Shown piece after piece: positions 1 to 7,301 of a DNA stretch of 12,791 nt. The translations under genes were made by a program, and so were the position numbers. Numbering within the stretch: the stretch's first letter is position 1; every line of letters starts with the position of its first letter. Below the pieces are notes generated by a model. It had not been told where the DNA came from. It did not search any database and saw nothing but the letters and a program-made list of their open reading frames with translations. The stretch is from Spirochaetia bacterium (GTDB lineage Bacteria; Spirochaetota; Spirochaetia; Treponematales; Breznakiellaceae). The stretch is from contig BNUU01000044.1 of the NCBI GenBank assembly GCA_025997595.1, forward strand, positions 1 to 12,791, in the 5' to 3' direction.

Positions 1-127
1 TAATTGAGTCCCAAAAGGGGAAACTTCTGCACTGCCGGGGCCGGGCGGCATAGACCAAACAGCCATCCCGCCAGAAAATACAATCATAACCGGCTTTTTC
101 TTTTAAAGAAAGGCGCTCCGCCCCGCC
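1..127 (-). repeat. 127-bp exact direct repeat, copy A (internal fragment of the YkgJ-type gene)
   Basis: Bases 1-127 are identical, base for base, to 2413-2539 (offset 2412); the match ends sharply at 128 versus 2540. Read on the minus strand the segment corresponds to codons 62-103 of the YkgJ-type gene at 2264-2722, without that gene's start or stop. The left end of the match is the window edge, so the repeat may be longer. Immediately right of the junction lies the 5' end of a different gene (putative dnaG). The arrangement equals the junction expected between two tandem copies of 128-2539. Confidence 0.95.
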
Positions 128-183
128 ACCGCATCCAGTTTATCGTTTACTTCCTGTATGGTTGATTTGGCGATAAGGCTCAA
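103..183 (-). pseudogene. dnaG: dnaG, 5' end only: interrupted at a duplication junction
   Basis: A TTG start at 183 overlaps the mltG stop (TTGA) and opens a frame reading MSLIAKSTIQEVNDKLDAV. This resembles the N-terminus of spirochaete DNA primases, where this segment precedes the zinc-binding domain; the mltG-dnaG order is also one I recall from treponemes. After codon 19 (base 127) the sequence switches to a copy of the YkgJ-type gene in another frame, and the chimeric frame stops at 103-105, giving about 26 residues. Primase makes RNA primers with the DnaB helicase and is essential, so an intact copy should exist elsewhere, probably just left of the window if this is a tandem duplication. 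The family call rests on under 20 residues plus gene context. Confidence 0.6.
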
Positions 184-1316
184 CGGTTCCCCTTCACATA
201 AAAAACCCCCGCCTTGATATGATCATCCAGGGTGCGGGAAAAATAGTGCCGCCCCGCCGCGGGGTCGATGAGGCGGAAGTAGAGGTAGTCGCTTTCGGCG
301 GGGTTAAAGACCGCGTTCAGGGCAACCATGCCGGGGGAACAGATGGGGCCGGGGGGGAGACCTGCATTCATATAGGTGTTATAGGGGTCCCGAATCTCCG
401 TATCCCGGGTGTAGATCACCTCCGGGTGAGGCCTGTTTTGGATTTCGGTGATCACATACTCCACGGTGGCGCAGGACTGGAGGGCCATGCCTATCCGCAG
501 ACGGTTATAAAAGACCCCCGCCATGAGGGGGGCCTCGTCGTCCACCCGGTACTCCCGCTCCACGATGGAGGCCAGTCTTACCCTGCGGAAAAGTTCTGCC
601 GGGGAGAGCTGCGCCGGATGTTCCACGGGGCCGGACTCCACAGGAGCCGCCGGACTGTCGGCCCCCGGATTGTCTGTCCCGGCGGCAAATTCAAGAGCGG
701 CGATCCGGGAAAAAAAGGTATCCGCCATGGTCTGTATCACCAGGGCGGGGGGGTAGTTCCGGGGAAAAAAATAGGTGTCGGGGAAGAGGTAGCCTTCCAT
801 GGTTTTGCCGGAGATGCGGTAACGGTCAAGGAGCTCCGGATTGGAGGCGGCTTCCCGAAAGGCATCCGCATCGCAGATACCGGCGTCCGCAAAGATACGG
901 GCGGCTTTTTTCAGAGTGACCCCTTCGGGGATAGTGACCCGGTGCAGCATCTGTCTGCCTGAAACCAGAACGGAATAGATACTCACCTGGCTTGCGGGGA
1001 GTTCCAGCTTGTAGACGCCGGTCTTGATGTATTCCTTTTTATACCGGGAAAGGAGATGCCAAAAATATTGATTTCTGATAATCCCCGCCTCCTCAAGGCG
1101 CTTCCCCACGGAAAGGGCGCTTTCGCCGTTCCGCACTTCGATAGTTACCGAGCCGTCTTCTTCGACACGCAGGGAATCGTCCCCGGCCCCGCGGGGAGCA
1201 GCGCCGGGGGGTGAATTGACATATATCACCACGCCAATGGCAATGGCAAAGAGAACCAGCACCGAGCCAATGATGAGGCTTAAAATTTTGAAGATCCGGG
1301 GGATTGTCAGGGACAT
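180..1316 (-). CDS. mltG: MltG-type endolytic murein transglycosylase
   Basis: The MltG/YceG family cleaves nascent peptidoglycan strands at the outer face of the inner membrane and is thought to set glycan chain length. The 378-residue protein has one N-terminal membrane segment (about residues 8-33), then a LysM-like region and the YceG domain. Family motifs are visible: GYLFPDTYFF (175-184), ASIVERE with the catalytic Glu at 253, GVFYNRLRIGMALQS (267-281), and GLPPGPICSPG (319-329). A Pro/Ala-rich insert lies at about 210-240, between the Tyr/Phe-rich motif and the catalytic motif. The start at 1316 is chosen over one 25 codons upstream because it forms a TAATG overlap with the upstream hydrolase gene and puts the membrane segment near the N-terminus. 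The stop overlaps the putative dnaG start. Confidence 0.92.
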   Translation of the reverse strand: MSLTIPRIFKILSLIIGSVLVLFAIAIGVVIYVNSPPGAAPRGAGDDSLRVEEDGSVTIEVRNGESALSVGKRLEEAGIIRNQYFWHLLSRYKKEYIKTGVYKLELPASQVSIYSVLVSGRQMLHRVTIPEGVTLKKAARIFADAGICDADAFREAASNPELLDRYRISGKTMEGYLFPDTYFFPRNYPPALVIQTMADTFFSRIAALEFAAGTDNPGADSPAAPVESGPVEHPAQLSPAELFRRVRLASIVEREYRVDDEAPLMAGVFYNRLRIGMALQSCATVEYVITEIQNRPHPEVIYTRDTEIRDPYNTYMNAGLPPGPICSPGMVALNAVFNPAESDYLYFRLIDPAAGRHYFSRTLDDHIKAGVFYVKGNR

Positions 1317-2263
1317 TATAACCTGATTTCCAAACCCTCCGTGGCAAGGGTCAGTTTTATTCCGCTGATATTCATCCGTTCGGTGTACCACCGGGCGGAT
1401 TGCAGGATGTTATACAGCTTTCGGTCATTATAGGCAGGATCATGATGAAAGAGAACCATGTGTTTTATCCCCCAGTTGGCGGCAAAATCCACCGCCAGGC
1501 TAAAGGGGCTGTGCCCCCAGTTGTATTTTTCGATGGCCTCCCCCAGGGTGTATTGGCAGTCTATGACGATGAGGTCTGCGTCTTTGAAAAACCGGGTATT
1601 TTCTTCGTTTTTCAAAAAATCCTCCGTGGATAATTCCGTATCCGTGGCATAGATAAAACGGCGTTTGCCGTCATCAACCATAAAGGAATAGGAATCCCCG
1701 GGGTGGTTCATCTTTTTGCTGGAAACGGTCACCCCATCTAATATAACCCTATCGTCCATGAAATGGAAATTCTTTTTACAGCCCATGGAATCCATGTGCA
1801 CCGGAAAATAGGGAGAAGTCATCTGTCCCTGGAGGGAGTTTTCAATGTTATTGTGGGGGGAATAAAAATCTATGGTTACCGAAGGGTCGTAGGCGGGACC
1901 AAAAAAGGGAAACCCCTGGATGTGGTCCCAATGAACATGGGAAAAAAACAGCCGGTATTGGGTTGGCCTGGGATTTTCGCGGGAGACCGCATTCCCCAAT
2001 TCCCGGATACCCGAACCGGCGTCGAAGATCAGGCATTGGGGGGAATTATCAGTATCCAGATCGACGGTGACGCAGGGGGTATTCCCGCCGACGGTGCCGA
2101 AAAGCCAGGGGGGCAGAGATGAAAGAAAGCGCTCCCGGCTTGCGGGGCTTTCAATATCCGCCGGGGTAAGCCGCTCAAGAATTGCGGAAATTTTACTCCT
2201 GATTTGGGAGGGCTGCGGCGGCGCAGGCAGAGAGCCCCGGACACCCCAAAAACGGACCAGCAT
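1316..2263 (-). CDS. Metallo-beta-lactamase-fold metal-dependent hydrolase
   Basis: A 315-residue protein of the metallo-beta-lactamase superfamily, in the branch that includes PhnP- and RNase Z-like phosphodiesterases. The metal-binding signature is SHVHWDHIQGFPFF (His109, His111, Asp113, His114). Further likely ligands are His187 (NHPG), Asp208 (YATDTE) and His251 or His273/274. The start MLVRFWGVRGSLP is typical of this subgroup. No signal peptide or membrane segment is seen, so it is probably cytoplasmic. The substrate cannot be told from sequence. The ATG follows the YkgJ-type stop with no gap (TTAAATG), and its own stop overlaps the mltG start, so translation is probably coupled. Some bacterial relatives adjoin cyclic-nucleotide or chemotaxis genes; none is present here. 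Confidence 0.85.
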   Translation of the reverse strand: MLVRFWGVRGSLPAPPQPSQIRSKISAILERLTPADIESPASRERFLSSLPPWLFGTVGGNTPCVTVDLDTDNSPQCLIFDAGSGIRELGNAVSRENPRPTQYRLFFSHVHWDHIQGFPFFGPAYDPSVTIDFYSPHNNIENSLQGQMTSPYFPVHMDSMGCKKNFHFMDDRVILDGVTVSSKKMNHPGDSYSFMVDDGKRRFIYATDTELSTEDFLKNEENTRFFKDADLIVIDCQYTLGEAIEKYNWGHSPFSLAVDFAANWGIKHMVLFHHDPAYNDRKLYNILQSARWYTERMNISGIKLTLATEGLEIRL

Positions 2264-2722
2264 TTAAGTATCCGCCTTGTTATTACGGGTAATAACCGGT
2301 TCCGCCAAGCACTCTTCCAAACAGGCTTCAATCCTGGCCATGCTGTGCAATTCACCCTTCCCCATACCGGGACATCCCGATTTTGCCATTTCCCAGGCCT
2401 CCGCAGAAACCATAATTGAGTCCCAAAAGGGGAAACTTCTGCACTGCCGGGGCCGGGCGGCATAGACCAAACAGCCATCCCGCCAGAAAATACAATCATA
2501 ACCGGCTTTTTCTTTTAAAGAAAGGCGCTCCGCCCCGCCCCCAAATGCAACCCAGCGGCAATAGGCTTTTATGAACTCCGCCTCACCCATTTTTTGTTCC
2601 GCAGCCAAAAGCGCAAGATCCTTGTCGGAGAGAAACACATAGCCGCTTTCATACCGGCAGCAGGCGGAACAGCGGACACATGAAAAACAAAGTCCCCCCG
2701 CATAAAAAGGCTGTTTCGGCAT
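2264..2722 (-). CDS. YkgJ-family Cys-cluster protein
   Basis: A 152-residue protein with the N-terminal cluster CFSCVRCSACC (Cys12, 15, 18, 21, 22) and further cysteines at 77, 84, 94, 117, 134 and 138. These include the RPRQCRSFPFW motif (89-100) and SGCPG (116-119). This matches the YkgJ/CxxCxxCC family, thought to bind zinc or an Fe-S cluster; the molecular function is unknown. It is soluble, without a signal peptide. A 54-base gap separates it from the upstream translocase gene, and its stop touches the hydrolase start. Codons 62-103 are repeated exactly at 1-127. The copy here is complete, so it is presumably the functional one. Confidence 0.85.
   Translation of the reverse strand: MPKQPFYAGGLCFSCVRCSACCRYESGYVFLSDKDLALLAAEQKMGEAEFIKAYCRWVAFGGGAERLSLKEKAGYDCIFWRDGCLVYAARPRQCRSFPFWDSIMVSAEAWEMAKSGCPGMGKGELHSMARIEACLEECLAEPVITRNNKADT
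2413..2539 (-). repeat. 127-bp exact direct repeat, copy B (inside the intact YkgJ-type gene)
   Basis: This is the partner of bases 1-127, in the same orientation. Here the sequence reads through into the rest of the gene on both sides, so this copy sits in its native context. The right edge (2539/2540) lies in a G/C-rich run on both sides of the junction, which could have supplied microhomology. Confidence 0.95.
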
Positions 2723-2776
2723 ATAAATTTATTATTACCCAAGAAGGCGGGGCTTACAAGGGGCCCGCCGCTTAAG

Positions 2777-3613
2777 CTATCCTTTGTATTTTTCTTCCAA
2801 TCTGCACATCCCCCAACCCAGCAGCGCGCCGGCGGCCAGGGTAATGACACAAACAAAGGTCCCTATCGTTACATAGTTATACACCACTTCCGACCACGGC
2901 GTTCCCGGTATTATCATCAGGGTTGAGGCGAGCACAATACCCAATATGAGGTGAAAAAATCCGGTATAGGCCCTTGAAAAAAGAGTATAAACTAGTTTTG
3001 ATAATAAAAAAAAGCAGAGCGCGCCGCCGGCTGCTATGGGCAGCAGCACCGAAAAGTCAAATACTTTGAACGCCTCTACCATGGGCTTGTACATGCCAAG
3101 GTATACCAAAAAATTTGAGGGACTCATCCCCGGCACTAAAACACCAAGCCCGATTAATATGCCTGCCAAACCCCAGGTTCCCGGATTTTGCGGAACATTG
3201 GCGCCAAAATATAACCCGGCGCAGAGTAAAAAAACAAATCCAGCCACAAGGGAAATAACCATTATGGTGATGTGTTTTTTTCCCCGTCCCATTTTTCCGG
3301 CGTCTTTCCAGAGCTTTGGAACCGTGCCGATAATACATCCTATAAATCCCCATAATACCTGCGCCTCGTAATTCTCAAGAAAAAATGCCAGGGGATGGGA
3401 CAGCAAAAACATTCCAAACAGGGCCCCAATTCCTACGGGTATAAAAAAAAGCAGGTTCTTTATAAAATTTCGGGTTATATGGGCGATAAATTCGATGATC
3501 CGTTCATAGAGTCCAAACACCGCCGCCAGGGCGCCGCCTGAAACCCCGGGCAATATGAACCCCGTTCCAATTAGGGCTCCCTTTATCAAACGAATAAGCC
3601 AGTCAATAAGCAT
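2777..3613 (-). CDS. DUF368 membrane protein, PopT-type polyprenyl-phosphate translocase
   Basis: A 278-residue, highly hydrophobic protein with about eight membrane segments. It shows the inverted-repeat signature of DUF368: LPGVSGGALA in the first half (21-30) and VPGMSPSNFL in the second (160-169). DUF368 proteins were shown in other bacteria to return undecaprenyl phosphate, the lipid carrier for cell-wall precursors, to the cytoplasmic face. That role is inferred here from family membership. The ATG at 3613 is preceded by AAGGA about eight bases upstream. It lies 26 bases behind dnaB on the same strand and is probably co-transcribed. It fits functionally with mltG three genes downstream, since both act on peptidoglycan assembly. 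Confidence 0.85.
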   Translation of the reverse strand: MLIDWLIRLIKGALIGTGFILPGVSGGALAAVFGLYERIIEFIAHITRNFIKNLLFFIPVGIGALFGMFLLSHPLAFFLENYEAQVLWGFIGCIIGTVPKLWKDAGKMGRGKKHITIMVISLVAGFVFLLCAGLYFGANVPQNPGTWGLAGILIGLGVLVPGMSPSNFLVYLGMYKPMVEAFKVFDFSVLLPIAAGGALCFFLLSKLVYTLFSRAYTGFFHLILGIVLASTLMIIPGTPWSEVVYNYVTIGTFVCVITLAAGALLGWGMCRLEEKYKG

Positions 3614-3639
3614 TTTTCTTATCCTTATATATAATCAGG

Positions 3640-4992
3640 TTAATAATTTTTTGTCATGGATTCGAATTTCGCGTACTTTGACATAAACACCAGGTCCACG
3701 GTCCCCACGGGGCCGTTCCGCTGCTTTGCCAAAATAAGGCTCGTCTTAATCCCCTCCCCCGTGCCGGCCGGCGCCTGTTCCCCGCTTTTCTTGTCCGACT
3801 CCCGCTCCCGGTGGAGGAACATGACCACATCGGCGTCCTGTTCGATGGACCCCGAATCCCGGAGGAACGAAAGGTTGGGCTTCTCCTTTTCCGCCTCCCG
3901 GGTAAGCTGGCAGAGCACCACAATGGGGATATCCAGCTCACGGGCAAGGCTTTTTAGGGAACGGGATATTTCTGAAATCTGCTCATATCGGGGTATAAAA
4001 TTATTTTCAGAACTGATAAGCCCCAGATAATCGATAAAGATGATTTCGACCTTTTGCTGGGCCCGTATACGCCGCGCCTGGGCGCGGAGATCCAAAATTT
4101 TCATGTTGGGCATATCAACAATATACAACGGGGCCTCATAAATATTTCCCGCCGCATCCATAAGAGCCTGATAATCACTTGATTTGAGAAAACCATTTCG
4201 CAGGTTATTAGACTCAATCCGCGCTTCCATAGCGATAAGCCGCTGCATCAGGGCCATTTCGGACATTTCCAGGGTGAAAAAAGCGGTGGGGATCTTACGC
4301 TTAATGGCGATATGGCTTGTCATGGTCAGGGCCAGGGCGGTTTTCCCAATCGAAGGCCGGGCGCCGATGATGATAAATTCCGAAGGGTGAAAGCCGGAGG
4401 TGTACTTTTCAAGTTCATCAAATCCCGAAGGTATACCGGTAAATTCCTTTTTTGAATTATACGCGTTTTCGATAATCTTCATTGCGCCGGGAACGATCTG
4501 CTTGGCGCTCTTGTAGGAAAAGGCCTGCCGGTTATCGCTTAAATCGAAGATCCGCTGCTGGGTTTCTTCCAGGATCATCCGGGATTCCATGGACTCGTTA
4601 AAGACCTTGGCGCTTATTTCCCCGGAAACCCGCAGCAGGGCCCGGCGCAGGGAATAGGCCTGCACCGTTTTTGCATAATATTCAATGTTGGCGCTGGAGG
4701 GCACCACACTGGTAAGGGACGACACATAGGCGGCGCCGCCGGCTTCATCCAGTTTCCCGTTCTGCCTGAGTTCCCCGGTTACGGTGAGGATATCCGCTTT
4801 GACACTCTTGTCATACACACCCAGGATGGCTTCGTATACCCGGTTATTGGCGTTTGAATAAAAATCACCGGACCGCAGGTACTGCATGGCGGCGCCGATA
4901 GCATCGGCGTCCATGAGCATGGCCCCAAGTGCCGCCCGTTCCGCCTCATCATCGTGGGGGGGGATTTTATCCTTTAGTACCGGCGCCGCCAT
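3640..4992 (-). CDS. dnaB: Replicative DNA helicase DnaB
   Basis: The hexameric helicase that unwinds DNA ahead of the replication fork and recruits primase. The 450-residue length is normal. The N-terminal primase-interacting domain spans about 10-115 (PPHDDEAERAALGAML at its start) and a linker helix follows. The RecA-like domain has Walker A GARPSIGKT (210-218), motif H1a FFTLEMS (238-244), Walker B IIFIDYLG (317-324), the DSGSIEQDADVV segment (379-390) and the arginine-finger region AKQRNGPVG (422-430). There is no intein. The ATG at 4992 follows rplI by 24 bases with only a distant AGGA, so coupling to rplI is likely. The order rplI-dnaB is common in bacteria. Confidence 0.97.
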   Translation of the reverse strand: MAAPVLKDKIPPHDDEAERAALGAMLMDADAIGAAMQYLRSGDFYSNANNRVYEAILGVYDKSVKADILTVTGELRQNGKLDEAGGAAYVSSLTSVVPSSANIEYYAKTVQAYSLRRALLRVSGEISAKVFNESMESRMILEETQQRIFDLSDNRQAFSYKSAKQIVPGAMKIIENAYNSKKEFTGIPSGFDELEKYTSGFHPSEFIIIGARPSIGKTALALTMTSHIAIKRKIPTAFFTLEMSEMALMQRLIAMEARIESNNLRNGFLKSSDYQALMDAAGNIYEAPLYIVDMPNMKILDLRAQARRIRAQQKVEIIFIDYLGLISSENNFIPRYEQISEISRSLKSLARELDIPIVVLCQLTREAEKEKPNLSFLRDSGSIEQDADVVMFLHRERESDKKSGEQAPAGTGEGIKTSLILAKQRNGPVGTVDLVFMSKYAKFESMTKNY

Positions 4993-5016
4993 TATTATGC
5001 TTCAAATCCTGATCGT

Positions 5017-5679
5017 TCACTCATTCCCGGAGGGCGGAGGAGGATTCGGCGGTGTAGAAACCGAATCCTCTTGAACCGCAGGTTCCCCCGCAGGAACATC
5101 AACAGGGGCCGCTTCGGTGTTTGTTGCTTCAGCGGGGGCCACGGCTTCTTCTGCTGCGGGCCCGGCGGTATTTTCCTCATCACGTCTGCGGCGGGCAGGG
5201 CGGTTGGGGGCGGCGGGGGCTTTGGTTTCTTCCACATGGCCCTGAACGGTGATCGTTATTTCTGCGGCGGCGCTTTCGTAGAGTTTAACCGTAACCTTGT
5301 ATTTGCCCACGCTCTTGAAGCTGGTTCCCGCAAGCTCGATCCGCTTCCGTTCAATCTGATAGCCCTGTTTGGCGAATTCATCCGCTATGGTCTGGCCGGT
5401 TACCGCGCCGTACAATTTACCGTTGGCCCCGGCGGGCATGGTGATGGTAATTTCCAGCGCCTCAAGTTTTTCCTTAAGACCCGAGGCATCCTTCCGTTTC
5501 TCCGCCTTCCGGGCTTCAATCTCTTCCTTCCGGGATTCAAAAAGCTTTACCGTACTATCCGTATAGGGCAGGGCTATGCCCCGGGGAAACAAAAAATTGC
5601 GGGCATAGCCTTTGGCTACATCCTTTACATCCCCCTCTTCCCCAAGGGTTGACAGATCCTTGTTTAAAATTACCTTCAT
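5017..5679 (-). CDS. rplI: 50S ribosomal protein L9 with a long C-terminal tail
   Basis: The N-terminal 23S rRNA-binding domain is clear (MKVILNKDLSTLGEEGDVKDV, then YARNFLFPRGIA at 25-36). The long connecting helix (about 41-76) and the C-terminal domain (to about 147) follow. Bacterial L9 is usually near 150 residues; this one is 220. The extra 70 residues are low-complexity: a basic patch PARRRR (161-166), then Ala/Glu/Pro-rich acidic sequence ending PPNPPPPSGNE. The tail has no membrane or domain signature and is probably disordered. The ATG at 5679 has an AAGGGAG ribosome site seven bases upstream, right at the foot of a strong hairpin. It is the first gene of the rplI-dnaB-popT segment and has its own promoter-like site. 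Confidence 0.95.
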   Translation of the reverse strand: MKVILNKDLSTLGEEGDVKDVAKGYARNFLFPRGIALPYTDSTVKLFESRKEEIEARKAEKRKDASGLKEKLEALEITITMPAGANGKLYGAVTGQTIADEFAKQGYQIERKRIELAGTSFKSVGKYKVTVKLYESAAAEITITVQGHVEETKAPAAPNRPARRRRDEENTAGPAAEEAVAPAEATNTEAAPVDVPAGEPAVQEDSVSTPPNPPPPSGNE

Positions 5680-5692
5680 ACCGAGCTCCCTT

Positions 5693-5717
5693 GCTGAAAA
5701 TACTGTGTATTTTCAGC
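5693..5717 (-). promoter_or_regulatory. rplI leader hairpin B, abutting the ribosome site
   Basis: In mRNA sense, GCTGAAAATAC and GTATTTTCAGC form a perfect 11-bp stem with the triloop ACA. The base of the stem is directly followed by AAGGGAG, the rplI ribosome site, so protein or stalled-ribosome binding here could affect initiation. No U-run follows, so it is not a standard terminator. Confidence 0.6.
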
Positions 5718-5720
5718 TTA

Positions 5721-5749
5721 GGAGAAAAATCGCTTCGCAATTTTTCTCC
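5721..5749 (-). promoter_or_regulatory. rplI leader hairpin A
   Basis: In mRNA sense, GGAGAAAAAUUGC, loop GAA and GCGAUUUUUCUCC form a 13-bp stem with one U-G wobble. On the opposite strand that pair is a C-A mismatch, so the structure favours RNA made from the minus strand, as expected for the rplI transcript. Only three bases separate it from hairpin B. Confidence 0.6.
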
Positions 5750-5784
5750 ATGCATTGATTTACGGCCCTCAAAAAAGAGGACCG

Positions 5785-5793
5785 ATTATATCA
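5785..5793 (-). promoter_or_regulatory. Extended -10 promoter for rplI-dnaB
   Basis: On the minus strand TGATATAAT is a perfect extended -10 element (TGnTATAAT). No good -35 is found at 16-18 bp, which extended -10 promoters often tolerate. Start of transcription near 5778 would give a leader of about 100 bases containing both hairpins. It lies 69 bases beyond the stop of the upstream membrane-protein gene, so rplI can be made independently of rpsF-rpsR. Confidence 0.55.
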
Positions 5794-5861
5794 AACGGGC
5801 GAAGAACCTGATCTTCAATCAAGGCGGAACGCCGAAGCTTCCCCTCTTGACAGCGCCAGGT

Positions 5862-6944
5862 TCACACCGCCGGAGTAGACGGCGGCCCGTTTGGTTTCGG
5901 CGTCCGCAGGGGCGCCCAATTTTCAGCGACGCCCAGGAGGATCAAAGCCCCCAGGGCAAGCGCATTAATTCCCGGACTAAGGATCAATAAAATGATCAGC
6001 ACATTAAACAACAGTCGCATAAAGGACGAAAGATTCCGTCGGGTAATATGGTACTGAATAATCCCGCCGCCCTGAGCCAGATACATCATAGCACAGATGA
6101 TCAGCATATTCCATGCGGCAATCTCCAGGATGCTGCTCTTTAATACCCGGGCAAGAAGAACTCCCAGGAGCGAAAAAGACAGTACCCAGATAAGGGGCGC
6201 CGGGGTATGAAAATCCCGGATGCCCGGTTTTGGCCGTATATGGCGGATCAGCACCGCAAGGGAACAGGCAAGCTGCCGGCTGATGTAGAATATCACCATG
6301 CAGGAAGCCAGCGCGCCGCCCCGGAGGGCAACGAAGCCCATGGCTTCCATAATCCGTTCCGGAGTCAGCTGCCGCTCCAGAAAGGATTGCTGTACCGCAT
6401 CGGTCCCCGCCTGGGCGATATAGAGGGAACTCAGCATTTCCGCCTGGGCCCGCAAAAAAGCCATAAACCCCGAATTACTCCGGGCAGAGGCATATATGAC
6501 CCCCAAAAACAGTAAGGCCGCAGCAACAGCAGCAGCAACAAGGCGATAGGCGGTCCGCATCCTTAAAAAATCCGGCCCCGCCAGAGGAGGGGCTATGATC
6601 CAGACAAAAACCGCTGTCATCAGGGCAAAGTAAAAAACATCCAGGACAAATTCCCCAGGGATCAAACCGCCTGCAAAAGAAAAACCGAAGGAAATGAGGG
6701 CGTTAATACCCAGAGCAGCCAAAGCCGTTGCCCAGGCTGTCCGCCCGTTATAAACCGCCGCAACAAAACCCAGGGGGATCAGAAAAAAGAGGGCCAGAAA
6801 ACCGCTCCGTATCAGGATAACGCTTATAAGCGCCCCCAGAACACAGGGCAGCACAGAAATACCGTAAAGCCCTCCATAGGGGGGCAGGCCTCCCACCGGG
6901 CGGCCCCCCTCGGTGGGGAGGTCCTCAGGAACGAAATCCGCCAA
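5862..6944 (-). CDS. Multi-pass membrane protein, DUF2232/YybS-like
   Basis: A 360-residue protein with about eight or nine membrane segments (roughly 29-46, 48-65, 71-92, 100-121, 133-152, 203-222, 250-268, 272-292 and 309-342). A soluble loop covers about 155-200. Length, topology and the slot between rpsR and rplI match the DUF2232/YybS family, a membrane protein of unknown function common at this locus; the assignment leans on context. The TTG at 6944 directly follows the rpsR stop (TGATTG), so it could start by coupling. A GTG at 6896 (residue 17) has a better-placed GAGGGG upstream and would remove a Pro/Gly-rich N-terminus. Either start keeps all membrane segments. Confidence 0.7.
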   Translation of the reverse strand: MADFVPEDLPTEGGRPVGGLPPYGGLYGISVLPCVLGALISVILIRSGFLALFFLIPLGFVAAVYNGRTAWATALAALGINALISFGFSFAGGLIPGEFVLDVFYFALMTAVFVWIIAPPLAGPDFLRMRTAYRLVAAAVAAALLFLGVIYASARSNSGFMAFLRAQAEMLSSLYIAQAGTDAVQQSFLERQLTPERIMEAMGFVALRGGALASCMVIFYISRQLACSLAVLIRHIRPKPGIRDFHTPAPLIWVLSFSLLGVLLARVLKSSILEIAAWNMLIICAMMYLAQGGGIIQYHITRRNLSSFMRLLFNVLIILLILSPGINALALGALILLGVAENWAPLRTPKPNGPPSTPAV

Positions 6945-7271
6945 TCAGTCGGCCACAAAGGGAAGAACCGCGATGGAACGGGCCCGTTTGATATTCAGCG
7001 CAAGGGCGCGCTGATGTTTCGCACAGGTACCGGTAATACGGCGGGGCAGTATCTTTCCCCGTTCCGTAATGAAGCGGCGCAGTACATCCGCATCTTTATA
7101 ATCTATCTTGAGTTTCTGGACGCAGAATTTGCAGACCTTCTTCTTAAAAAAGACCTTGCCCTTTCCACGGCCGCCCCGGTCATCGCCGTCCCGGCCGTCC
7201 ATCGGTCCATCCATTCCCCTATCCTGCCGGGGAGGGCGCTCGCGATCTTCCATATATTTTTCGTCAGACAT
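6945..7271 (-). CDS. rpsR: 30S ribosomal protein S18, N-terminally extended, zinc-motif form
   Basis: The S18 core runs from about residue 39 to 108, with the hallmark region [24 protein letters not shown] (65-88) and [12 protein letters not shown] (94-105). Cys47-x2-Cys50 and Cys83-x2-His86 form the metal-binding set of the C+ form of S18, so this copy should bind zinc. About 38 residues precede the core, rich in Asp, Arg, Gly and Met ([12 protein letters not shown]) and probably disordered; typical S18 is 70-90 residues. The ATG at 7271 has AGGAG seven bases upstream. S18 binds 16S rRNA as a complex with S6, encoded two genes upstream; ssb lies between them in the usual order. Confidence 0.96.
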   Translation of the reverse strand: MSDEKYMEDRERPPRQDRGMDGPMDGRDGDDRGGRGKGKVFFKKKVCKFCVQKLKIDYKDADVLRRFITERGKILPRRITGTCAKHQRALALNIKRARSIAVLPFVAD

Positions 7272-7301
7272 TATAATGCTCCTAAAATTTCGTTGGATTT
7301 T

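Noticed and set aside
219..962. A 247-codon plus-strand open frame opposite mltG
   Set aside because: The opposite strand has the complete MltG motif set; the plus-strand product is Gly/Val/His-rich with no family signature.
2746..2769. GGCGGG...CCCGCC inverted repeat between popT and the YkgJ-type gene as a terminator
   Set aside because: The stem is only 6 bp with a 12-base loop, and no T-run follows on the minus strand. The genes are probably co-transcribed.
3614..3639. TATATAATC-like sequence in the dnaB-popT gap as a promoter
   Set aside because: The gap is only 26 bases, it contains the popT ribosome site, and no -35 is found; A/T-rich spacer is sufficient explanation.
5764..5782. CCTC-AAAAAA-GAGG palindrome at the 5' end of the rplI transcript as a separate regulatory hairpin
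   Set aside because: The stem is four to five bp and overlaps the expected transcription start, so it would not form a stable RNA structure by itself.
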